Assembly: GCA_963662175.1 (NCBI GenBank)
Contig: OY759225.1
Location: 8,133,107-8,197,106, forward strand
DNA length: 64,000 nt
Source: Aradus depressus
Lineage: Eukaryota; Arthropoda; Insecta; Hemiptera; Aradidae
Reading direction: 5' to 3'
A program made the translations under genes and the position numbers. The notes beneath the pieces are model-generated. The model was not told the origin of the DNA, ran no database searches, and saw only the letters and a list, made by a program, of their open reading frames with translations. Positions 24,382 to 64,000 of this stretch are shown here, one piece after another. Every line of letters begins with the position of its first letter. Position 1 is the first letter of the stretch.

Positions 24382-24735
24382 TTGGTGAATCACCAAGTAC
24401 CTACTTCCCAATTATTCTCGTATACAATGTACTTCCCCAGAAGAAATTAATCAATTATATTTTCGCTCTCTATACCAAAACTAGTCAACCATTTGCGCTA
24501 ATAGTTGACTCACAAAGGGGCTTAATTCTCATACTAAATGTGTCAATAAATTGATTATTGGTTATTGGGTTTTTGAGTTGAGCCTCCCTCTGACACCCCC
24601 CCCCCCCCCCCCCCCCCATTTCCTTTTGACGATTCTGCTGAAAATTAATAAGTGTCGTCCTTATAGAGTTTTGAATTCACATATGATATTTTGTGTCGAT
24701 ATATTCATTACTACGAACTTACGCCGACCATAAGG
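24382..24735 (-). repeat. Repeat family B copy, left part, with C tract
   Basis: Has GGTGAATCACCAAGTAC, CTTCCCCAGAAGAAATTAAT, CAATTATATTTTCGCTCTC and TTGAGTTGAGCCTCCCTCTG, then a C tract of about 24. It continues at 25030 after a SINE. Confidence 0.7.
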
Positions 24736-24743
24736 CTATTTAA

Positions 24744-25010
24744 AAGGCGTCGATAGCTCACTGCTTGTTTACTGAGCTCAAGATCGGGGATTCGATACCC
24801 TTCTCTCTTCTTTTATCTGAGAGTTAAAATAAACTTAAGCACTCCGTCCTTCGGATGGGACGTAAAGCGATGTTCCGAACCTATACGATGTCAGGTACTC
24901 GTTAAAAACCCCTGCCCTAGGTGAATAGAAATTTAGGGTAGGCAAAATGTAGGACTACCACAGTAGAGTCGGGCTCATGTCGACCAGAATGACGATAGAG
25001 CGCTCTGGTA
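24744..25010 (+). repeat. SINE family 1 inside a family B copy
   Basis: GGCGTCGATAGCTCACTG head, GGGATTCGATACCC at the B box, then the full body to AGCGCTCTGGTA. The 3' end is truncated. Its position between two family B segments dates it after that repeat. Confidence 0.8.
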
Positions 25011-25029
25011 ATAATAACTATCTAATAAC

Positions 25030-25235
25030 TTCATTATTACAACAGTTGTTAGAGTTTTTGAGTTAACGTCTACCCTTCCCCCTTCCCTTTGACCGATTTG
25101 GCTGAAAATGGTTCTGGTCACACATATAAAATTTAATTGCTATATATTCATTCTATCGGCAGTTATTATAGTTTTTGTGCAAAATTCCGCATCGAATTTT
25201 TGACCAATTAAATAACTTCCCCTATATTTCTTATG
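25030..25235 (-). repeat. Repeat family B copy, right part
   Basis: TTTTTGAGTTAACGTCTACCC, TTTGACCGATTTGGCTGAAA, CACACATATAAAATTT and TCATTCTATCGGCAGTTAT continue the family after the SINE at 24744. Confidence 0.65.
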
Positions 25236-25561
25236 CCTGGGAAAGTAGAATTGATAACAATAATAAATGTAAATAATAAAAACCTTGTCTGATAAAATAA
25301 ATAATAAAAATCAGTTAATTGTATAATAATTGTCAATAAAAAAAAATACAAATTAAATTGATAACAATTTTCAAGAGATGTTGCAACATATTGAGAAGGA
25401 AGAATATATTTGTTTGATTATAATAAGTGCGATGTGTCAATATTTACCAAATGACAAAAATGTATATATATAAACACTAAACACATTTATTTTAACAATT
25501 CTTTTATCTATGTATTAAATAAAGTATATTTGAAGTGTAAAATGACCTCATTGAAATTATA

Positions 25562-25596
25562 TATAAATGGAGGTTGCTTGAAGAGGGTTTATCAGT
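25562..25596 (+). promoter_or_regulatory. TATA box plus arthropod initiator
   Basis: TATAAAT at 25562-25568 and TCAGT at 25592-25596. The A of TCAGT is 32 bases from the first T of the TATA box, the spacing expected for a focused Pol II core promoter in arthropods. The predicted 5' UTR is about 22 bases before the ATG at 25616. Confidence 0.8.
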
Positions 25597-25615
25597 CTTC
25601 GAAAGATCATCAAAC

Positions 25616-27240
25616 ATGAAGTATCTATTGTGCGCATTACTTCTCACTTTCGTAAGTATCTATGTTATTTACTTGTTGACAATATAGATACTGTCACTTA
25701 CCCAAATATAGAAAGGTATGTAAACGGTCAGAAATTTGTTATGAAGTTCTGAAGAGAATTTGCGACTCTGTCGACACGATAATTCCCGATTGAATGTGTT
25801 AGATTAGGTTTTATGACTCATGTCGGGCTTTAACTACGAGGTCATATCGCCTACTACCAGAGCGCTCTTTCGTCACTCTGGTGGACATGAGCCCGACTCT
25901 ACTGTGGGAGTCCTAAATTTTGCGTACCCTAAATTTTTATTCATCTAGAGCAGGGCTCTTTAACGAGTAACTGACATCGTACTAGTAACGTCCCATCCGA
26001 AGGACAACGTGCTTAAGTTTATTTTACCTCTCAGATAAAATAAACTAAGGGCCTCGGTCGGGTTTCGAACCCACGTTCTTGAGCTCAGAAGACAAGCATG
26101 CATACCACTGAGCTACCGGCGCCCTCACTTGACCCTCATAATGTTTAATCTAATAATATTCAGTAGTTTTCCCGATATTGCAGTTTGTCTCGTTAATTAT
26201 TGAACGCCCCTCGTATATTTGTAACATTTATATGTACATTTGTAAATATACGGAAGAATAACTATTTAACTATTCCCCTTTGTTAACACCCTGATCCAGT
26301 TCTGTTTCCACATATATGTTTGTATTATCTGTTATTAATATTTGGTTCCACATATATATTTAATGTTATCTAAATCTTAATATTATTATTAATTTTATTT
26401 CTATTTTTATTATTTATTTGTATTTGTACTTATTTATTTGTTGTTTTGCCACGATTAGTCTAGTGACATTGTTTTATGTAAATTTAGAACTAGGTTTTGT
26501 TAGGAAATATTTCATGAGTTAGCTAACGGTACAGCCGGGGGACTCTCAAGTTTTAATGGCACCGTTTCACCCGAGATGTATTAGAAGGGTCGCTCTCTGC
26601 AAACTAACTTAGTTCATAACTAGACCTGACGATGGTATAAAGCCGAAACCGGTAGTTATATATATATCTTTAGTGGAATAGACAATATTTCAAAAATAAG
26701 TTTGTTTTATTCATTGACACAATAGTCGTCGCTAATGACCCTGAAGTCGATGCGACGTTAAATAAAAACTAAGGAAATAAAAAAAAATATATATATATAT
26801 ATGTCCCACTGATACTTTTAAATTTAATTGTTGTATACTTTCTGTCGTTTCAGGCCCTTTTTGAGGTGATCCATGCTACAGATTTTGACATCAACAATGG
26901 AGAAGTAAGAATGAACGGTAAAAAAGTTAACTTTGACGATCTGGAAGTGGTTGAAGACACACCTGACCATATAACGTACAAGGTTGAAGATGGAAATACA
27001 CATGCGACTATTATCCGATATAAAAATGGAAATGGGATTACTATTCAGTCCTCTTCAAACACAATGACCCCGCAACAACAAGAAGAATTTAAAAAGAATA
27101 TGGACAAACTTCAAGAAGAGATGTCTCATTTGGGTGAGAAGATCAAGCATGAGGTAGACAGTGAATCCGATTTCTTGATGGAAGACATCAGCTTTAAGGA
27201 CAGCGCCCCGCCATTTCCTCTTTATCCCTCAAATATTTAA
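25616..27240 (+). CDS. Small secreted protein, two exons, unknown family
   Basis: Exon 1 (25616-25651) codes MKYLLCALLLTF and ends at a consensus GTAAGT donor. Exon 2 (26854-27240) follows TTTCAG in frame, adding ALFEVIHA and then 120 residues to TAA. The intron is 1202 bp. The protein is 140 residues: a signal peptide of about 20 (hydrophobic core, likely cut after VIHA), then an acidic, Cys-free mature chain. Residues about 21-85 look beta-rich (GEVRMNGKKVNFDDLEVVED). About 90-120 is a polar helical, possibly coiled-coil, segment (QQQEEFKKNMDKLQEEMSHL), followed by an acidic tail ending PPFPLYPSNI. I do not recognise the family; a secreted gland or haemolymph product is an inference from the signal peptide and strong promoter. 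The internal ATG at 26866 is not the start, because the signal peptide needs exon 1. Confidence 0.8.
25812..26123 (-). repeat. SINE family 1 in the secreted-protein intron
   Basis: Near full-length antisense copy within the only intron of the gene at 25616-27240. On the minus strand it has GGCGCCGGTAGCTCAGTGG, GGGTTCGAAACCCG and the full body. A box and B box both match consensus closely. Confidence 0.85.
26530..26760 (+). repeat. Penelope-type terminal fragment with hammerhead-like motif
   Basis: Contains ACCTGACGATGGTATAAAGCC then GAAACCGGTAG (motif 26619-26656), followed by TCTTTAGTGGAATAGACAAT and AAAAATAAGTTTGTTTTATT, which recur at 61222-61320. Core heptad CTGACGA, stem II GGT/GCC. It lies in the intron of the secreted gene. 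Confidence 0.5.
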
Positions 27241-27287
27241 TTATATTAATACATTTTTATTTGATAAATATTATTTTTAAGACTGTA

Positions 27288-27293
27288 AATAAA
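27288..27293 (+). promoter_or_regulatory. Poly(A) signal of secreted-protein gene
   Basis: AATAAA in CTGTAAATAAAAGCC, 48 bases after the stop codon at 27240. Further AATAAA matches follow at about 27498 and 27524. Confidence 0.7.
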
Positions 27294-27598
27294 AGCCAGG
27301 TTGCCATTTGTCATTTTTTAGAGTTAGCTGACTAAGAAAATGTATCAGCCTTCTAAAACTTTTCAGAAATTAGTTTATTTTGACATTTTTTTATTTTAGT
27401 AATGTTAAGAATTTTTATTTTTTGTTATTAATTTTTCTATATTATTAGGGCTATTATTTTTGTACTAAGTTTTATTTTTTTATTGATGTTTGCCTATAAA
27501 TAAAATAATAATTAAAAAAAAAATGAATAAAAACAGAGAACTTTGTTTAATTTTTGTCTGAAAAGTTGTTTCCTATCAAAAATGTTCCTTATTAAGTT

Positions 27599-27848
27599 TC
27601 CATATCGCCTACTACCAGAGCGCTCTTTGGTCACTCTGTGAACATGAGCCCGACTCTACTGTGGGAGTCCTAAATTTTGCCTACACTAAATTTTTATTCA
27701 CCTAGGGTAGGGGTCTTTAACGAGTACCTGACATAGTACAGGCTCGAGACCATTGCTTAACGTCCCATCCGGGGGCCTCAGTCTGGTTTCGAACCCACGA
27801 CCTTGAGCTTAGAAGGCAAGGACGCATACCACTGAGCTACCGGCGCCC
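27599..27848 (-). repeat. SINE family 1, 3'-shortened copy
   Basis: Minus-strand copy with intact head (CTACCGGCGCC end, CACTGAGCT) and B box GGTTTCGAACCC. Part of the body between CATCC and GGGGGCC is deleted. Confidence 0.8.
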
Positions 27849-28064
27849 TCTAGAAACAATTTCAAAATAATATTAAAATTGTATCGCATAGCAACAAATT
27901 ATAAAAAAGAAAAATATTATCTGTAGTTTTTATTAAAAATGTGGCCATTATAGGACTTTTGTTATACCAATCAAGCTTTTACAGATGTCTCTCGCGTATC
28001 AACCTGACGCTAATATTTCTCACGGAAGCGAACCTGATTAATAAAATCTAGTGGAAACAAAGTA

Positions 28065-28096
<32 letters not shown>

Positions 28097-28594
28097 AGTT
28101 ATGAGAAAAAGGTTAACAAAAAAAAAAAAAAAAAAAAAAAAGTAAAATTAAATAATAAATATAAGAACATAAGAATATACTGTATATTTATATATGTATT
28201 TTGTATGTATATATATTTACAAAAAAAAAAAAATTTAAAATACTGAGTGCGTATAGTCCAGAGACAAACAGGTAAACAGTAGTATCAATGAAGAGTGAAT
28301 ATGTAGGCGTAATGACCAAGAAGTGGAACATCTTAATACATCAAACAAACAAACAACATACAGATGTCTCTCTCTCTTCCCCATTCCTTTCTCAAATTCA
28401 TTCCATACTGGCAGTACTGGTGTGTATAAGAATGTCCCTCTCAAAATTACACTATAAAATAAAACAAAAATAAAAAAATTATTCTATAAATAATTGAAAT
28501 GATTTTTGAAAAGGGATGAAAGAGTGATCTGTAAAAGCGAGGTTGGTATAAGAAAGTCCTGTAATGACTACATCACATATGTTCTTTTGATAAT

Positions 28595-28950
28595 AATTAT
28601 TATTATTTAAAAGATAAAAATTAGATTTTCAATTTTTTTTTTTACGGTTAACTGAGTAAAGAAAGTCGTGTCAGTCATCTAAAAATGTCCAGAAATCAAC
28701 GTTAAATTATTGCATTGATATCCTTTATTTTGACATTCACTATATTTTTTTATTTTAATAATGTTAAGATTTTTTTATTTTTTTTAATACCCATTTTCGA
28801 TATTATTAGGACTATTATTTCTGTACTAAGTAGTATTTTTTATAATAATGATGTTTTATTTAGGTTTGTTTGTAGAAAAAATAATTTAAAAAATACATAA
28901 ATAAAAGACTTGTTTAACGTTTGCTTCATTCTAAAATGAATGTATAATTA
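28595..28950 (+). repeat. Duplicated 3' flank of the secreted-protein gene
   Basis: Aligns by eye with 27270-27580. Shared blocks are GTTA(A/G)CTGA(G/C)TAA, TTTATTTTGACATT, TTTTATTTTA(A/G)TAATGTTAAGA, ATATTATTAGG(A/G)CTATTATTT and CTGTACTAAGT. The second copy has no coding part. This is a remnant of a tandem duplication of the gene, or of its 3' end. Confidence 0.65.
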
Positions 28951-29156
28951 TGTATATAATAGCATATTATTACACCAAAAGCTTGCCAAAACTATAAATA
29001 TAAAAGATACATTTCCATGATTTTTCCGCAACTTATTTTAAAAATATTTTTAACGTAATTCTCCCAGAGAGATCATCTTCCTAGAGATCTTCGATCCATT
29101 AGTATTTGTCTAATTAGACAATATACTTATACATTTTTTTACTTTCTTGTACCATA

Positions 29157-29415
29157 GTATAAGGAAATATTGTAATCGTGCGAAAATCCGAGATCGAGGT
29201 TTCAAAGGATTTTCACGTTTCAAAATCCCCTGAATACGTTTTTAGACCATTTTCGCTATGATGTCTGTGCATGTGTGTATATGTATGTGATGTACTATTG
29301 TGTAACTATTGTAGCTATATACTTTAAATTTTGGAAAGAAGAAGTCACATATGCTAACTAAGATCTGATGTGATTTTGGCCTAATTCGGAGGAAAATTAA
29401 GACCACCTAAAAACA
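29157..29415 (+). repeat. Repeat family A copy
   Basis: AGTATAAGGAAATATTGTAA, then TCGTGCGAAAATCCGAGATCG, TTTCAAAGGATTTTCACG and TAGACCATTTTCGC. Same block order as at 11255 and 60487. Confidence 0.7.
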
Positions 29416-29584
29416 TTCTACAAGATTTTAATTATATTTATGAATTCATCATAAATAGTATCAAGTAGAAGTTGTAGAGCTTTCACATGTAGAAGACCGT
29501 CCAGAAATGTACTTTTGAAACCCATATTTTTAGACGTTTCCTTGATATACCTGACTATGGTTAGTCCTATCGAAAAAATGTTCT

Positions 29585-30510
29585 GAAATGGTGCTATTTC
29601 TGGCCACCAGTTCTCAGCACCTGTCAAGAACCACTTCATTGTACGAGGTAGTAGTACTCTTTCTTGCCGCTAGATGCCAGAACCTGTCAAGGCTCACGAA
29701 CTTATGTAAATCGGCTACTAACATAGTAGCCCTACGAGATCTGCATTTCAATACCTGTGGCATAATGGAATGGAACCACATGAGCGATCAGTTGGATGAG
29801 CCCTTATAATGCTAGTTCATTACACTCTAATGAGCTCAACGGATAAATCACGAAAAATGATAACAAGTGAAATGAGAGCACCACCAATTTTAAACAAGTA
29901 TTTAGCATTTTATAATACAATAGTATTTAATTTCTAGATAGATAACAATAAATTCAATTTTGGTAAATATTCCCTAATTCCCCGTTTCTAGAGTATCTGG
30001 TGAATGTATTAATGAATATTGAAACTCGGCCATATTGTAACGAGGTTAGGAAAGAAGGCTAGACTTGGTGCTAAATTATGATTCAATAATTTGCCGGAAA
30101 TCAGTAACTCTGTTACAGCTCCTTTTTGTCACTAAATGGCTGAAGAATGTTAAAAAATACCTAATATTTTCAGTAGCAAGGAACATATTGTAACAATAAC
30201 AGAGCTATACCTGTTACAGAATATCTTTTATTCTAGAAACAGGATAATAATGTACTACTTGTATATAGCATTATGGCGCCAAATGCCAGAACTTGTCAAA
30301 AACCTCATATTTTATGAAGTAGTACAATTTCTTGCCTCCAGTTGCCAGCACCTGTCAAAGACCTTACATTTTATGAAGTACTATTTCTTGCCTCCAGTTG
30401 CCAGCACCTGTCAAAGACCTTACATTTTATGAAGTAGTACTATTTCTAGTACTGCCAATAGGTGCCAGCACTGGCTTTTGATTTTATAAAGTAGTACAAT
30501 TTCCCGCCGC
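29585..30510. repeat. Imperfect minisatellite (GCCAGCACCTGTCAA units)
   Basis: A unit of about 56-66 bp recurs: TTGCCTCCAGTTGCCAGCAC, CTGTCAAAGACC, TTACATTTTATGAAGTAGTA. Two adjacent units at 30331-30447 are nearly identical, with diverged ones at 29600-29700, 30270-30330 and 30448-30510. Each unit has a CACCTG or CACTG core. It ends about 400 bp before the POLR3A start codon. Confidence 0.75.
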
Positions 30511-30753
30511 CAGAATATTGTCAACATTTCCAATTTTTGAAAATTGGGTACACAGTATTTAGAGCTTCTTGAAATCAAATGACAGTTAATATATATTTAT
30601 GAAATATCAAAATAATATTTTGGTGAATAATTATAAGTGTGATTGAATTTATTGTTATTGTATTATCTACATTGATAACATGAGAACCTTCTTAAATGAA
30701 GAAGGTTTCACGCATCTCATGGTTACTCTAGTGTTTTTATTTCTCGTATTGTT

Positions 30754-30759
30754 GCGGTC
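30754..30759 (+). promoter_or_regulatory. Possible POLR3A initiator
   Basis: TCAGTG about 155 bases before the ATG matches the arthropod initiator TCAGT. No TATA box lies 30 bases upstream, which is usual for a housekeeping gene. Tentative. Confidence 0.3.
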
Positions 30760-30908
30760 AGTGATATTATAGAAATAATCTGAAAATGTACAGCTATTTC
30801 TTATATTATACAATTTTCTTTTTTTGATGTACGTTGATATGCTTTAGTATTTATATTTTGGTTCGTGTTGTTTAGTTCTACCATTTGTAGAATTTTGATT
30901 ATTTAATC

Positions 30909-62628
<31,720 letters not shown>

Positions 62629-62764
62629 GTATGATCACAGTCTTAAACAATAACATTATATATTTTTTAAATTAATTAATCATACTAATATTCGGCCATT
62701 GCACCCCTAACCAATCCATTGTTCTAAATTGTCTCAAATCGTTATTATTTCCCCAGCTCTAGGA

Positions 62765-62900
62765 AAAGTATAGGGGAAGTTATGTAATCGGTCAAAAATT
62801 CGATTCGGAGTTTTCAACGGAATTTCATATTTTCCGAACTCCTGATTTCGAAAATAAAGTATAAAAATTATTTCTGAGAATTTCTGCCCTATTACACAAC
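62765..62900 (+). repeat. Repeat family B terminal segment
   Basis: AGTATAGGGGAAGTTATGTA, ATCGGTCAAAAATTCGATTC and TTTTCAACGGAATTTCATAT. The first 35 bases resemble the end of family A (AGTATAAGGAAATATTGTAA). Intron 23. Confidence 0.7.
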
Positions 62901-62937
62901 TTCCCATATATTTTGAACCAACATTCAAAGTACCAAC

Positions 62938-63858
62938 TTAATTTTGATTTGATCCATGAAAATCAACGCAACTCTTACTTTGATGAGTTGCTGCGAACCA
63001 AGTTTCCTCTTTTCTTTACCATATTTACAGACGGATCAAAGATGGACAGCGGAGTTGGGGCGGCTGTCTTTGATCCTTTCTCCAATGTAGATACATCAAT
63101 CAGGCTTGCAGATTCTGCTTCAGTCTACACAGCTGAGCTAACTGCCTTGGCGGATGCCCTTCAATACTTACAATCAGTAAGTTATTCTAGGGTTTTGATT
63201 CTTACTGATAGCTTGAGCGCCATTCAGATGCTTGGAAATGTAAGTCTCAGTTCCCGTTTGAACAATATAGTTATCTCAATCTTGGAGAGTCTGGTTCGAC
63301 TTAGATCGATAGGTAAAGTCATTAAATTTGCCTGGATCAGAGGTCACTCTGGAATAAAAAACAACGAAATTGTTGACCTTCTTGCCAAGGGTGCTACACG
63401 GTCTTATGATCAGGGTCGTTTCGTTCCATACAACGATGTACACTGTCATTTTAAGCAAAAATTGCGATTTGATTGGCAGAAAAATTATGAAAGTAGTAAG
63501 GTTGGCCTGTTTTATAGATGTCACAATCCTGGAGTTAGCCATATTCCCTGGTATAGAAACGTTTCTGCCCCCAGAAATTGGATACGAGTTATGTGCAGAC
63601 TAAGGACGAACCATGCGGTGTCAGGGGCTTACCTACATAAGATCGGTAGACGGTTTGATGAGTGTGTGAGCAGAGAGACGATCCGCAACACATCATCATG
63701 TCCTGTATGAAGTATGCAGCTGAAAGATGGCACTGTATGCGAACTATAAGCTCTCTTCTGGGAAAACCCTCTCCCACTTATTTAGATATCCTGACAAATC
63801 CCTCGGTCACATTTGAAGCTATTGGCACCTATATTAGCTGTATTGGAATTAGTGTTTG
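62938..63858 (+). pseudogene. RNase H and C-terminal domain of a non-LTR polyprotein
   Basis: From within the frame opened at 62913 (the first 8 codons are host intron) to about 63700: FTIFTDGSKMDSGVG (catalytic D40 of the open frame), VYTAELTALADAL (E75), LILTDSLSAIQML (D99) and AWIRGHSGIKNNEIVDLLAK. A frame change near 63690 leads into QRDDPQHIIMSCMKYAAERW and ends GTYISCIGISV before TGA at 63857. The frameshift and the missing RT make it dead. The domain resembles I- or jockey-related RNase H regions. Confidence 0.8.
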
Positions 63859-63931
63859 AGTAATATTGAATAAAGACTAATACTACTATTATAGAACGAT
63901 GGCTAATGGCGTCAAGCTAAAGCCTTTAATA

Positions 63932-63959
<28 letters not shown>
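62938..63959 (+). mobile_element. RNase H-bearing non-LTR, recent 5'-truncated insertion
   Basis: AAAGTACCAAC occurs at 62927-62937 and 63960-63970, an exact 11-bp target duplication directly after a poly(A) tail of about 28 (63933-63960). The insertion carries the RNase H domain, the C-terminal tail, a 3' UTR with AATAAAG and the tail. It is sense to POLR3A and would place a poly(A) signal in intron 23. Confidence 0.92.
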
Positions 63960-63965
<6 letters not shown>

Positions 63966-64000
63966 CCAACCAATGGAGATTAGAATATCAGTAGATTAAA

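Noticed and set aside
26866..26868. ATG at 26866 as start of the secreted protein
   Set aside because: It would remove the signal peptide. Exon 1 with a consensus donor supplies a better start, and the promoter lies in front of exon 1.

Overview
This window comes from an AT-rich, intron-rich eukaryotic genome, most likely an insect. The evidence is GT-AG introns, an arthropod-style TATA plus TCAGT core promoter, jockey-, L2/CR1- and RTE-like non-LTR elements, mariner, pogo and hAT DNA elements, and tRNA-derived SINEs. A hemipteran is my guess from the feel of the repeats; nothing here proves it. No bacterial, operon or CRISPR features are present.

The right half (30909 to beyond 64000) is one large gene on the + strand: the largest, catalytic subunit of RNA polymerase III (POLR3A/RPC1). 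I could join 23 exons in a single frame, giving 1111 residues from the start codon through the clamp zinc sites, the [10 protein letters not shown] active-site loop, the funnel, the bridge helix and the trigger loop. The C-terminal fifth lies beyond the right edge. Coding exons are 44-250 bp and introns run from 93 bp to 5.6 kb. Nearly all the other DNA in this half is transposon sequence within the introns.

The left half (1-30.9 kb) is gene-poor. It holds a small two-exon gene for a secreted protein of about 140 residues (25616-27240), with a clear TATA/initiator promoter and poly(A) signal, and what looks like the orphan last exon of another gene (15531-15658). The rest is repeats: two tRNA-derived SINE families, a mariner element with 282-bp inverted repeats, a non-autonomous hAT element with a perfect 8-bp target duplication, two related unclassified families that share a terminal motif, and minisatellites.

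The most interesting signal is a set of about 15 short motifs of the form CTGANGA-N-hairpin-GAAAC, often followed by GTT-GG. They occur in several sequence families, and in five places as head-to-head inverted pairs. The hairpin pairs in most of the better-preserved copies although its sequence differs between them, including a G-C to A-U change. This resembles the small hammerhead-ribozyme variants known from Penelope-like retroelements. The other notable point is that the gene for the Pol III catalytic subunit carries several SINEs derived from Pol III genes in its introns, one of them with recognisable A and B boxes and its own target duplication.
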